Origin: DAOTTI01 sp034437795
GTDB lineage: Bacteria > Chloroflexota > UBA11872 > UBA12225
Length of the DNA: 14,208 nt
NCBI GenBank assembly: GCA_034437795.1
Contig: DAOTTI010000230.1
Coordinates: 1 to 14,208, forward strand
Direction of reading: 5' to 3'
The position numbers and the translations under genes were made by a program. The notes under the pieces were generated by a model that worked only from the letters and a program-made list of their open reading frames with translations, searched no databases and was not told where the DNA came from. This document shows, piece by piece, positions 1-6,853 of the stretch; positions within the stretch are counted from its first letter, which is position 1; every line of letters begins with the position of its first letter.

Positions 1-1
1 C

Positions 2-715
2 GATGAGCTCGCCACCCTGATCCTGCGGGCGCTCGGCGCCGGCGGCGAGACGCTGCGCGGTGGCGACGTCGTCGTCGTCACGTCGAAGGTGGTGGCCAAG
101 GCGGAGGGGCGCGTCGTGGCCCTGGCGGAGGTCGTACCGTCCCCATTTGCCGCGGCCTGGGCGGAGGCGCACGGCAAAGATCCGCGCTACGTTGAAGTCG
201 TGCTGCGCGAAGCCAGGCGCATCGTGCGCATGGACCGCGGCGTGCTGATCGCCGAGACGCGGCACGGCTTCGTCTGCGCCAATGCCGGCGTAGACGCGTC
301 CAACGCCGGGGGCGCAGGGCGCGTGGTGCTGCTGCCGGAGGATCCGGACCGCTCAGCGCGGCGCCTGCGGGCGGCGCTCGGGGCGGCGGCAGGCGTGGAC
401 GTGGCCGTGATCATCTCGGACACGTTCGGGCGGCCCTGGCGGGAGGGGCAGGCCAACGTCGCCGTCGGCGCCAGCGGCATCCGCGCCTTGCAGGGCTACG
501 CCGGCGCGCGGGACCCCGACGGCTACGCCCTGCGTACGACGGCCATTGCGGTGGTGGACGAGCTGGCCGCGGCCGCCGAGCTGGTGATGCGCAAGCTCGA
601 CCGTGTGCCGGTGGCCATCGTCCGCGGGTACGAGTACCCGCGTCTCCTCCCCGGCGAGTCCGACGACGGCGTGGCGGCGCTGGTCCGGCCAGCGGAGCGG
701 GACCTGTTTCGCTAG
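2..715 (+). CDS. cofE: Coenzyme F420-0:L-glutamate ligase, 5'-truncated by the window edge
   Basis: CofE adds L-glutamate to F420-0 with GTP in the cytoplasm, the step that builds the polyglutamate tail of coenzyme F420. The frame is open from base 2 and gives 237 residues; the family is usually about 250, so only some 15-20 N-terminal residues are missing. Visible family features are the N-terminal segment GDVVVVTSKVVAKAEGRVV, an internal SDTFGRPWREGQANVAVG block typical of CofE, and the region around ANAGVDASN. The protein ends at RDLFR with TAG, so there is no fused C-terminal nitroreductase domain as in actinobacterial FbiB. An F420-type LLM oxidoreductase lies less than 1 kb downstream, which fits an F420-making organism. 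Family assignment is strong; the start lies outside the window. Confidence 0.93.
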   Translation, partial: DELATLILRALGAGGETLRGGDVVVVTSKVVAKAEGRVVALAEVVPSPFAAAWAEAHGKDPRYVEVVLREARRIVRMDRGVLIAETRHGFVCANAGVDASNAGGAGRVVLLPEDPDRSARRLRAALGAAAGVDVAVIISDTFGRPWREGQANVAVGASGIRALQGYAGARDPDGYALRTTAIAVVDELAAAAELVMRKLDRVPVAIVRGYEYPRLLPGESDDGVAALVRPAERDLFR

Positions 716-1017
716 CCCGCACGTTTCAGGAGCGGGGCCCTCATCCTACCCCTCTCCCTGTGGGGAGTGAACGGATCGCCGGCCGGTGAGCCTACGCAAA
801 GACGAGGCGCAGGTCGATCTGCAGCCCAGGAAGCATGGCCGGTTCGAACGGCTGGCCCGCAGGGATGACGCGATCGACAGTGTACGTGCTCCAGCGCGGA
901 CGGCGGCGGGCTGCAGCGGCGCGAGAATGGCCTGTACTGGTGGGTCATGTGTCACACCGATCGCCATCCCGCCAGAGGAGCCCATGGCTATGGCCAAGGC
1001 AAGTGACCTTCTAACTG
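716..1017. other. Intergenic region with no convincing intact gene
   Basis: About 300 bases between cofE and the inverted repeat at 1019-1079. Short frames exist on both strands, but none has a good ribosome binding site or a recognisable complete domain. The piece at 751-770 is a short CT/GA partial palindrome of the kind dispersed in such genomes. A possible C-terminal gene remnant on the minus strand (792-893) is listed separately. Confidence 0.6.
792..893 (-). pseudogene. Possible C-terminal remnant of a gene (Uma2-like tail)
   Basis: On the minus strand, 33 codons ending in TAG read WSTYTVDRVIPAGQPFEPA followed by MLPGLQIDLRLVFA. The pattern 'aromatic - xxAGxPFEPAxLPGLxxDLxxxF - stop' resembles the C-terminal end of Uma2-family (PD-(D/E)XK-like) proteins. 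Upstream in the same frame the sequence turns arginine/alanine-rich and meets a stop, so the rest of the gene is absent. The link to Uma2 is made by eye from a short motif; it could be chance. Confidence 0.3.
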
Positions 1018-1018
1018 A

Positions 1019-1079
1019 GCGGCCAGAAGTCTCTTGACAGCCGTACCAGGAAGAGAACTGTCAACGAACTTCTGGCCGC
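1019..1079. repeat. Imperfect inverted repeat upstream of the TGA-containing membrane gene
   Basis: Left arm 1019-1040 reads GCGGCCAGAAGT, CTC, TTGACAG. Right arm 1058-1079 is its reverse complement apart from the central three bases (19 of 22 positions match). The loop is 17 bases. The arms contain TTGACA on both strands, but no good -10 box sits 16-18 bases further, so a promoter reading is weak. It lies 38 bases before the start codon of the next gene, so it could be an operator, an mRNA hairpin in the leader, or a small mobile palindrome. Confidence 0.7.
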
Positions 1080-1101
1080 CCACGTCGTCTGCTAATAAGC
1101 G

Positions 1102-1110
1102 AAGGAGGAG
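1102..1110 (+). promoter_or_regulatory. Strong ribosome binding site that fixes the start at 1118
   Basis: AAGGAGGAG ends seven bases before the ATG at 1118-1120, a near-perfect Shine-Dalgarno sequence at normal spacing. Nothing comparable precedes the earlier in-frame TTG at 1034, which lies inside the inverted repeat, so 1118 is taken as the start. Confidence 0.8.
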
Positions 1111-1117
1111 ACAGCGC

Positions 1118-1573
1118 ATGCCTGCAAAGCTGACGGCCACACTGCGTCACTCAACAGCGGCCACGCGGGCAATACCGCCCGGTTCCCCGAGCGAAGCGCC
1201 GGGGGAGAGCTGCGTCGCCAACATCAGTCCCCGTGAACGAGGCAAGCGCCTGGCGGGAGGGATGGTCCAGCTCGGCCTCGGCCTGGCCGCCCTGGCCGTC
1301 CTCCTGCGCGCAGGCGCGCCTCGTCCGTGGCGGCTCGTGCTGGCGCCCCTGTTCTGGGGCGCGGCGCTCGGCTTCTTCCAATGGCGCGACAAGACGTGAG
1401 TAGGGCTTGGCGCGCGCGGCGCGCGCAACGTGGCCGGTCGCGTGGAGCGGATCGAGGACGCGGCCGAGCGAGCGCAGGTGCGCCGGCAGGCAGGCCGGGT
1501 GCATCGGGAAGCCTTTCTGGGCGCCGCTGTCCTGACGCTGGCCGCGCTGGCGCTGCCCCGTGCCCGGCGGTGA
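1118..1573 (+). CDS. Small three-helix membrane protein with in-frame TGA, probable selenoprotein
   Basis: The frame from ATG 1118 runs 93 codons to TGA 1397-1399, then 57 more codons to TGA 1571-1573, giving 151 residues if the first TGA is read. Residues about 46-64 and 70-88 are membrane helices; the part after the TGA has a charged segment (RVERIEDAAERAQVRRQ) and a third helix at about 131-147. Of the 57 codons after the TGA, 47 end in G or C, as in real genes here. From memory, unnamed Chloroflexota homologs keep this full layout with Cys in a K-T-C-V motif where this protein has K-T-TGA-V; this needs a search. A SECIS-like hairpin follows at once. Selenocysteine would sit just after helix 2, with Cys32 the only other thiol. 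Function is unknown. Alternatives are a Cys-to-stop mutation, a sequencing error, or a truncated 93-residue protein. Confidence 0.72.
1397..1428 (+). promoter_or_regulatory. Candidate bacterial SECIS: TGA codon plus downstream hairpin
   Basis: With the U of the TGA as +1, bases +11 to +20 pair with +24 to +32 (1407-1416 with 1420-1428). The stem is UUG/CAA, one bulged G at +14, then C/G pairs, leaving a small apical loop CGG at +21 to +23. G at +22 and +23 matches the position of the loop G's in the E. coli fdhF SECIS, and a bulge on the 5' side is also seen there. The stem is almost all G and C, and hairpins are frequent in DNA this GC-rich, so structure alone is not proof. Confidence 0.6.
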
Positions 1574-1665
1574 AGCGGGCTGGATGGGGGCGTCTCCATC
1601 TCACGGGCCGAGTGAACGTGGCGGAGATGCCACGACGCCGGCAGCGGGCGGACGGGTCAGGGTGA

Positions 1666-2526
1666 TCAGGGCGCCAGCACCTGGCGCACGTCGCGCAGGC
1701 GCCGGATATGGGCGTCGGGGCCGCCGGCCCCGCCGGTGCCGACCGAGAGGTGGGAGGCGCCGAGCCAGCGCCACAGCTCCACCGTCTTGCGCCAGTCGTC
1801 GGGCGTACCGGTGCCGGTATTGAGGCGCCCTTCGATGCCAAAGGTAGCAGGGTCTCTCCCAGCCTCCCTCAGCCATCCGTGCACCTTCTCCACTGTCGCC
1901 TCCCAGCCGCCGGCCAGGGGCTGGAGGGGCAGGTAGCCGTCCGCAAGGCGCGTGGCGCGCTTGACCGCGGCTTCAGCGGAACCGCCGATCCAGATTGGGA
2001 TGGGCTGCTGGATGGGGCGCGGGTTGATCCCGGCGGCGCGGAGGGTGTGGTAACGGCCGTCGAAGGTCACCACCCGCTCCGTCCACAGGCGCCGGAGCAG
2101 CATAATCTGCTCTTCGAACCGGCGCGCGCGGTCCTGAAAGCGCATCCCCAGCGCCTCGTACTCCACGGGGTGCCAGCCGATCCCCACGCCCAGGCGGAAG
2201 CGCCCGCCGGTGAGGATGTCGATCTCGGCCGCCTGCTTCGCCACGAGCGCCGTTTGGCGCTGGGGCAGGATGATCACGCTGGTAACGAACCCGAGGCGCG
2301 GGGCGACGCCGGCCAGGAAGGCGAAGAGCGTGAGCGGCTCATGCTGGAAGGTGTCGATGGGGAAGACGCGCTCCAGCTCGGGGTGGCCGGCCTTATCGGC
2401 GCCGAGGACGTGGTCGGAGGTCACCAGGAAGTGGTAGCCGAGATCCTGGGCGGCTTGGGCGTAGTCGCGCAGGCCGGCCACGTCTGCCCCGATCTCACTC
2501 TGGGGGACGACCGCTCCAATCTGCAT
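1666..2526 (-). CDS. LLM class F420-dependent oxidoreductase
   Basis: A 286-residue luciferase-like (TIM barrel) flavin/deazaflavin oxidoreductase. Such enzymes use reduced F420 or FMN for hydride transfer; the substrate cannot be told from sequence. Visible family blocks are the N-terminal IGAVVPQSEIG strand, SDHVLG near residue 37, TGGRFRLGVGIGWHPVEYEALG at about 106-127, and PIPIWIGGSAEAAVKRATRLADGYLP. The start at 2526 is well supported: AAGGAGGG lies just upstream of the ATG. The stop is TGA after LAP, a normal family end, showing that TGA is used as a real stop in this genome. It converges with the TGA-containing membrane gene and diverges from arsC. With cofE nearby, F420 as cofactor is likely. 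Confidence 0.92.
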   Translation of the reverse strand: MQIGAVVPQSEIGADVAGLRDYAQAAQDLGYHFLVTSDHVLGADKAGHPELERVFPIDTFQHEPLTLFAFLAGVAPRLGFVTSVIILPQRQTALVAKQAAEIDILTGGRFRLGVGIGWHPVEYEALGMRFQDRARRFEEQIMLLRRLWTERVVTFDGRYHTLRAAGINPRPIQQPIPIWIGGSAEAAVKRATRLADGYLPLQPLAGGWEATVEKVHGWLREAGRDPATFGIEGRLNTGTGTPDDWRKTVELWRWLGASHLSVGTGGAGGPDAHIRRLRDVRQVLAP

Positions 2527-2656
2527 GCACCCTCCTTTCGCAGGTGGTGGCGGACAGCGAAGACTGGCGATAGCGTATCATCAGGGGGAGCCTCCCCCCG
2601 TGCCCGCTCTCCCGCGCTGCGGGAGAGCGGGATGATCGCGCTGCTGCGTGGTGCTG
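2527..2656. promoter_or_regulatory. Divergent spacer between the LLM oxidoreductase and arsC
   Basis: The 130 bases between two divergent start codons must hold the start signals of both genes unless arsC is read from further upstream. No clear -35/-10 pair is visible. The main structure is a perfect palindrome (2603-2631), listed separately. arsC has no good Shine-Dalgarno sequence here. Confidence 0.45.
2603..2631. repeat. Perfect 13-bp inverted repeat with 3-base loop
   Basis: CCCGCTCTCCCGC, then GCT, then the exact reverse complement GCGGGAGAGCGGG. It has no T-tract, so it is not a classical terminator. The CT-rich arm resembles dispersed extragenic palindromes found in many GC-rich genomes, and a looser relative occurs near 751-770. 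It could also act as an operator, since it sits between divergent genes. Confidence 0.7.
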
Positions 2657-3097
2657 ATGGTTGAGAAGCGACGGGTCCTGTTCCTGTGCACGCATAACTC
2701 GGCGCGGAGCCAGATGGCTGAGGGCCTGCTGCGCCATCTGGCCGGTGATCGTGTGGAGGCGCACTCCGCCGGCACTGAGGCGACCTTCGTCCGGCCGCTG
2801 GCCATCCGTGCCATGGCTGAGCTGGGGATCGACATCTCTGGCCAGCGGAGCAAGACGCTGGAGCGCTACCTGGGGCAGCCGTTCGACGTGGTGGTGACGG
2901 TCTGCGACGACGCCAACGAGGCCTGCCCGGTGTTTCCCGGGGCCAGGGAGCGCCTGCACTGGAGCCTGCTCGATCCGTCGCAGGCGGCCGGCAGCGAGGA
3001 CGAGCAGGTGGCCGTCTACCGTGCGGTGCGCGACGCCATCCGCGAGCGCATCGAGCGTGACCTGCTGCCCCGCCTGGGGGGCGTAAGCGGGCCATAG
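2657..3097 (+). CDS. arsC: Thioredoxin-coupled arsenate reductase / low-molecular-weight phosphatase fold
   Basis: A 146-residue protein of the LMW tyrosine-phosphatase fold. The catalytic loop CTHNSARS (C11 to R17) is the CX5R anion-binding loop, and DP at 106-107 supplies the general acid. Two further cysteines at about 83 and 90 (TVCDDANEACPVFPG) match the redox relay of thioredoxin-type ArsC, so arsenate reduction to arsenite is the likely activity, not simple phosphatase action. ATG 2657 was chosen because homology starts at once with KRRVLFLC; in-frame GTGs at 2648 and 2651 are alternatives. No strong ribosome binding site is visible. No other ars genes (arsB, acr3, arsR) are in the window. 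Confidence 0.9.
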   Translation: MVEKRRVLFLCTHNSARSQMAEGLLRHLAGDRVEAHSAGTEATFVRPLAIRAMAELGIDISGQRSKTLERYLGQPFDVVVTVCDDANEACPVFPGARERLHWSLLDPSQAAGSEDEQVAVYRAVRDAIRERIERDLLPRLGGVSGP

Positions 3098-3373
3098 CCG
3101 GACCCGCCCTCTCCATCTCGCGTGCCTGGGTGGCCCCTGCTGCCTCGCCCAACGACGCGCCCGGCTCGCGGCCCAGCCTGGAAGCTGTGATGCACTTTGC
3201 CGGGGAGGCAGGTAGGGTTTAGGGTGGAGACCCGAACGGAGCCGACCGAGACGACGCGCCCGGCACATCCGGCGCGCCGGGCCGACGACAGTGACGTGAG
3301 CGACGAGGAGGGGCGTTCGTCGCGCCCTGCCTCATGGTGATGACCGAGGCCGCGCCCCAGCGGATGCCCCCAC
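3098..3373. other. Intergenic region without a recognisable gene
   Basis: About 280 bases downstream of arsC. No frame has a recognised domain with a ribosome binding site. No left terminal repeat matching the right end of the IS remnant was found here by eye. Confidence 0.5.
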
Positions 3374-3572
3374 TTGGGGGAGGGGTGCACGGGGTTGCGC
3401 TGGCTGGCGCGCACCGGCGTCCCGTGGCGCCGGCGGCCCCACGACCTGCCCCCGGCCCGAGACGACGAACGCCTGCCCCAGACGCCTGCTGGCCTGCATG
3501 TCCTTGCCTTCGCCCTCCTGTTGCTCGCCCGTTTCGCCGCCGTCCTCTCCGAACGTGCCTAACAGGCTCTAG
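3374..3572 (+). mobile_element. Internally deleted IS5-like transposase remnant with right end
   Basis: One frame (TTG 3374 to TAA 3562, 62 codons) reads GLRWLARTGVPWRRRPHDLPP and then directly RDDERLPQTPAGLHVLAFALLLLARFA. The first block resembles the N-terminal 'LRTGxPWRxLPHDLPPW' motif of IS5-family transposases; the second resembles their C-terminal end 'DYERLPQTLAGLHFLAFALLLLRRLA'. The DDE catalytic core between them is missing, so this is an internal deletion. The stop codon overlaps CTAACAGGCTCTAG at about 3559-3572, which looks like an IS right terminal repeat. The assignment rests on recalled motifs; the element cannot transpose by itself. Confidence 0.5.
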
Positions 3573-3574
3573 GG

Positions 3575-4405
3575 TCACTGTAGCTGGGGTGGCGGCAACC
3601 GCCGGCTGACGTAGGCCACGGCGCGCTCCAGCTGCCGGTTGCCATCTCGCACGGCGAAGGTGAGGTGGCCGCGATGGAGGCCGTCAAGCGAGAACGCCGC
3701 CAGACGCTCGACCGTTCTGATCGACTCCTGGATCGAGCAGTCCCACGTGTGCTGGAGCAGGATGCTGGCGCCGAAGAAGAACGCGTCGCCGCAGAGGACG
3801 GCGGGGCGTCCGCCGTGGCGCAGGAGGTAAAGGAGGTACGAGAGGTGGCCGGCGGCGTTGCCCCGCGTGGCGATGGGCTCGATGGTCAGGTCGCCCACCT
3901 GGATGGTCGCGCCGTCGTCCAGTGTATCCGTCACCGGACTGGCGGGATAGGCGAAATCCGGCGGGTAGGCGCCGGCCTGCTTGGCGCCGGCCTGCTTGGC
4001 GGCGGCCAGGCTGGCGGCACGGGCGTCGCCGGCGGCCACCCACTGCGCCACCTGGGGCGAGGTCAGGACGCGCAGCCCCAGGCGCTGGCGCAGCCAGGTC
4101 GACCCGGCAGTGTGGTCGGCCTGGGCGTGGGTCAGCCGCAGGGTGCGCACGCGCCGTGGATCGAGCCCGTCGCCTGGGATCAGGCGCACGATGGCGTCGG
4201 GGTCGTGCCCGCCCCCGGTGTCGATCAGGGTATACTCGTCGCCGCCGTCCAGCAGGTACATGTGGCAGTCGTAGTCGCCGGTGCGGTGGAACCCCACCTG
4301 GCCGCTCCCCACGAGGCGGATCCGCTCCGCCAGCTTTATGCCCTTTCGCCTCCGGTCTCCGCCAGCAGCGCCGAAGTGCAGTGCCGTCCGCACGTACAGC
4401 TCCAC
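3575..4405 (-). CDS. Metallo-beta-lactamase-fold protein with altered metal ligands
   Basis: A 276-residue MBL-fold protein. The expected order of motifs is present: YTLIDTGGG near the N-terminus, LTHAQADHTAGS in place of the THxHxDH motif, ATRGNAAGHLSY in place of the ATPGHTPGH motif, LCGDAFFFG with the bridging Asp, and LHRGH near the end. Two usual metal-binding His are replaced: the second His of HxHxDH is Gln, and the His of the PGH motif is Asn. Metal content and activity may therefore differ from hydrolases such as glyoxalase II. GTG 4405 is preferred because GGGGAGGA sits six bases upstream; GTG 4411 directly abuts that sequence. A perfect 15-base tandem repeat (3969-3998) encodes AKQAG twice. 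It is the last gene of the minus-strand cluster, 159 bases after the PLP enzyme. Confidence 0.85.
   Translation of the reverse strand: MELYVRTALHFGAAGGDRRRKGIKLAERIRLVGSGQVGFHRTGDYDCHMYLLDGGDEYTLIDTGGGHDPDAIVRLIPGDGLDPRRVRTLRLTHAQADHTAGSTWLRQRLGLRVLTSPQVAQWVAAGDARAASLAAAKQAGAKQAGAYPPDFAYPASPVTDTLDDGATIQVGDLTIEPIATRGNAAGHLSYLLYLLRHGGRPAVLCGDAFFFGASILLQHTWDCSIQESIRTVERLAAFSLDGLHRGHLTFAVRDGNRQLERAVAYVSRRLPPPQLQ
3969..3998. repeat. Perfect 15-base tandem duplication inside the MBL-fold gene
   Basis: GCGCCGGCCTGCTTG occurs twice in a row with no mismatch and stays in frame, doubling the peptide AKQAG in an alanine-rich stretch between the two metal motifs. It is probably a slippage event in a surface loop. 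Confidence 0.8.
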
Positions 4406-4564
4406 GGCCACTCCTCCCCTTCACCGCGCGCCTCTCACGCGCTATGGTCGCAACGGTGGGACGCGCCGGCTGCACCCGATGGCGCCCAGGCCTCGGCGCG
4501 GCCTCCGGTGGCCGGCGCGGTCCATGGAACCAATGGAGCTTGAACCGAAGGGACCCATGGCCCG
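4406..4564. other. Spacer between the PLP enzyme and the MBL-fold gene
   Basis: This is the widest gap in the minus-strand cluster apart from the sialidase side. It carries the ribosome binding site of the MBL-fold gene at its left edge. I see no clear promoter or terminator. Confidence 0.4.
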
Positions 4565-5710
4565 CTACGCACGGCCGGCCAGTAAGCGGTCCAGCAGGGC
4601 GTCGTCCAGATCGCCGGCCTCGACCGTGGGCGCCTGCCGGCGCGGACGGCCGGTCGCCGCGGCGGCGCGCGCCGCCAGACGGCGTGCCGCCGCTGCGTCC
4701 TTGAAGCCGTGGCCGGTGAGGAGGCAGACCACGTATTCGGTGCGCCCGATGGTGCCCGACCGCGTCGCCACCCAGAGGCCGGCGACGGAGGCCGCCCCGG
4801 CCGGCTCGACGTAGAGGCCCTCCCGCTGCGCCAGGAGCGCTTGGATCTCCCACACGAACTCGTCGTCCACCAGATGCCCGTCGCCGCCCGAGGCCCGCAC
4901 GGCCTGGAGGGCGGCCGTGGCATCCAGGTCCAGGGGCACACCGAGGCCCGAGATGCGCGTGACGGTCGTGGCGGTGGTGACCTCCCGCGCTCGGGGCTCC
5001 CCGGCGTGCAGCGCCGACACGACGGTGTCGTTGCGCGCCGGCTGCACGGCGTGGATCCGCGGCCGTGCCGGCAGGGGCGAGCGCTGGCCGCGGGCCAGTT
5101 CGTCCAGGCGCAGGAAGCCCCGCCACGTAGCCGTGAGCAAGCCCCCGCCTCCCACGGGGCAGAAGACGCGATCCGGCGCCCGCCCCAGGTCGCGGACGAT
5201 CTCGGCGCTCAGCGGCTCGATGCCCACCATGGCCTGGGGCGAGCAGGCATAGGCGGAGACGCCGAGGGGCAGGGCGCGCCGCGCCGCCAGGGCCGAGAGC
5301 CGCTCCAGGACGTTACGCAGGGTCTGGGGCGTGGCGATCATGCCGCGTACCCGCAGCACCTGGGCGCCGCAGGCCCGGATCTGGACCAGCTTGGCGGGTG
5401 GCGCCTCTTCCGGAACGCACAAGACACAGGGGATGCCGGCCGCGGCGGCGTAGGCGGCCACGGCCGCGCCGGTATTGCCGGACGACATCGCCAGGCACAG
5501 CCGGTGGCCGCCGGCGAGCAGCAAGGAGACCAGGCGTGCCGCGAAGCGGTCCTTGTACGAGCCGGTGGGATTGACCTGCTCCAGCTTGAAGAAGAGGTGG
5601 TCCAGCCCCAGCTGGGGCCCGATCCAGCGGCTGGGCACCAGGGGCGTGTTGCCCTCGCCCAGGGTGATGGCGGGCGATGCTGGCGCGACGAAGGACGAAG
5701 CTGTGGCCAC
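4565..5710 (-). CDS. Threonine-synthase-like PLP-dependent enzyme
   Basis: A 381-residue fold-type II PLP enzyme. The N-terminal LGEGNTPLVPS is the threonine synthase signature opening. The Schiff-base lysine lies in NPTGSYKDR (about residue 53), the phosphate-binding loop is SSGNTGAAVAAYAA (about 76-89), and PVGGGGLL is the glycine loop near the cofactor. Genuine threonine synthase makes L-threonine from O-phosphohomoserine, but many relatives catalyse other beta/gamma-replacement or elimination reactions, and the company of sugar-type genes here argues for caution. The start is uncertain: GTG 5710 is used; TTG 5722 is also in frame, seven bases before the upstream gene's stop. With an 18-base gap to Gfo/Idh gene 1, co-transcription is very likely. 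Confidence 0.85.
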   Translation of the reverse strand: MATASSFVAPASPAITLGEGNTPLVPSRWIGPQLGLDHLFFKLEQVNPTGSYKDRFAARLVSLLLAGGHRLCLAMSSGNTGAAVAAYAAAAGIPCVLCVPEEAPPAKLVQIRACGAQVLRVRGMIATPQTLRNVLERLSALAARRALPLGVSAYACSPQAMVGIEPLSAEIVRDLGRAPDRVFCPVGGGGLLTATWRGFLRLDELARGQRSPLPARPRIHAVQPARNDTVVSALHAGEPRAREVTTATTVTRISGLGVPLDLDATAALQAVRASGGDGHLVDDEFVWEIQALLAQREGLYVEPAGAASVAGLWVATRSGTIGRTEYVVCLLTGHGFKDAAAARRLAARAAAATGRPRRQAPTVEAGDLDDALLDRLLAGRA

Positions 5711-5728
5711 TCTACCCGGCAACCCTGG

Positions 5729-6808
5729 CTACCTGGTGTCGACCCCGAAGATGCGGTCCTCCAGCGGGAAGCGCACCTTGGTCCCACCGGCGCGGTGCGA
5801 CAGGTGCAGCCCCAGCACCATCTCCAGGGCACGTGATGCTTTCACCTCATCACAGCTGGTCTGCCCGCCACGGTCCAGCACGTCGATCAACTCCTCGAAC
5901 TGGGCCACGGCGTAGCTCCTCTCCTGCGGTGGAGAGCGCAGCGGCTCCGGCACCAGGTCCACGATGGCCGGGTCGTCGTGCCTGCGCCAGAGCTGCACCT
6001 GGCGCAGGTCGTTCCAGAGCACGATCTTCCCCTTGCTGCCGGAGACCTGGAACGTGCGCGGCCCGGGGGAGCGCGCCTCCATCAGGAGCTGCACGCCGTT
6101 GGTCATCTGGATGAACCCGCCGCCGGGCGGGTCCATCACCGGCCACTGGTCCTGGGGCAAGCCGGGGTCCACGTCCACCGTCCCGAAGGCCCACTCCGGA
6201 TCGACGTCACCGGCCAGGCCGGCCATCGCATCGGCCTGGTGGGTGCCTGAGTGCAGGAGGCTGCCCATCGCCGAGCAGGTGATGGCCCGCACCTCGCCGA
6301 TGGCGCCGTCGCGGATCCAGGCCAGCGCCTGCCGGTAGCGGGCGTTCCAGCGGAAGACGTGGGCGCAGGTGAAGACGACGTGGTGGCGCTGGCAGGCAGC
6401 GATGATCCGGTCCGCCTCGGCCATGGAGGTGGCGATGGGCTTCTCACAGTAGATCGCTCTGACCAGCCCTGTCTCGGCCACGCCGGCCGCCAGCCGGGCG
6501 TGCGTGCTCCCGTAGGACGTGACGATGGCCACGATGTCCGGCCGCTCGCGCTCCACCATCTCCCGCCAATCCGTGTAGCCGGCGGGGATGCTCCAGCGGC
6601 GCTGCATCTGCGCCACCAGCTCCGGCTGGAGGTCGCAGACGGCTACCAGCTCCAGCCGGGCGACGGCGCGGCAGACGGAGGCAATGGCGCCGGGGACCCA
6701 TTCCAGCGAGCGTCCGCCGTCACGCGCCCCGCGCTCGCGCATGACGTCATCGAACCAGCTAGCCATGCGCGACGCGCCGATGCACGCCACGCGATACGCC
6801 TGGTTCAT
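5729..6808 (-). CDS. Gfo/Idh/MocA family oxidoreductase 1
   Basis: A 359-residue NAD(P)-dependent sugar or sugar-derivative dehydrogenase. The N-terminal Rossmann strand RVACIGAS carries a loosened dinucleotide motif (G-A-S-R-M-A). CEKPIATS at about 121-128 is the family EKP motif whose lysine is catalytic, and GTHQAD at about 188-193 supplies the conserved His. The C-terminal half has the beta-sheet pattern of the family (GGGFIQMTNGVQLLMEA, FQVSGSKGKIVLW). The ATG at 6808 has only a weak ribosome binding site. It shares its C-terminal ending style (VRFPLEDRIFGVD) with the second Gfo/Idh gene in this cluster (VDLPLADRSLRIN), so the two may be paralogs acting on related substrates. Confidence 0.92.
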   Translation of the reverse strand: MNQAYRVACIGASRMASWFDDVMRERGARDGGRSLEWVPGAIASVCRAVARLELVAVCDLQPELVAQMQRRWSIPAGYTDWREMVERERPDIVAIVTSYGSTHARLAAGVAETGLVRAIYCEKPIATSMAEADRIIAACQRHHVVFTCAHVFRWNARYRQALAWIRDGAIGEVRAITCSAMGSLLHSGTHQADAMAGLAGDVDPEWAFGTVDVDPGLPQDQWPVMDPPGGGFIQMTNGVQLLMEARSPGPRTFQVSGSKGKIVLWNDLRQVQLWRRHDDPAIVDLVPEPLRSPPQERSYAVAQFEELIDVLDRGGQTSCDEVKASRALEMVLGLHLSHRAGGTKVRFPLEDRIFGVDTR

Positions 6809-6815
6809 GGGGTCG

Positions 6816-6834
6816 TTCGCTCGCTTTCGCTCGC
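6816..6834. repeat. Short tandem repeat in the spacer before Gfo/Idh gene 1
   Basis: TTCGCTCGCT is followed directly by TTCGCTCGC. On the transcribed strand this reads GCGAGCGAAA-GCGAGCGAAC just upstream of the start codon. It is the smallest of three short-word repeats found in spacers of this cluster. Confidence 0.55.
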
Positions 6835-6853
6835 CGTGATCACCCCCTGATCC

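Noticed and set aside
836..862. TTCGAAC flanked by complementary GCCG/CGGC, resembling a tRNA T-arm
   Set aside because: The T-loop pairing register is wrong (no C after the seven-base loop), and no acceptor, D or anticodon stems can be built around it.
1034..1062. TTGACA in the inverted repeat as a sigma-70 promoter for the membrane gene
   Set aside because: At 16-18 bases downstream there is only ACTGTCA, which is not a -10 box; the motif is better explained as part of the palindrome.
1571..1665. Rho-independent terminator between the convergent membrane and LLM genes
   Set aside because: Only a weak 5-bp stem (GATGG/CCATC near 1584-1602) is seen and there is no T-tract on either strand.
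3684..5126. 480-codon open frame antisense/out of frame over the MBL and PLP genes
   Set aside because: It is Arg/Gly/Pro-rich with no domain and overlaps two well-supported genes; long shadow frames are normal at this GC content.
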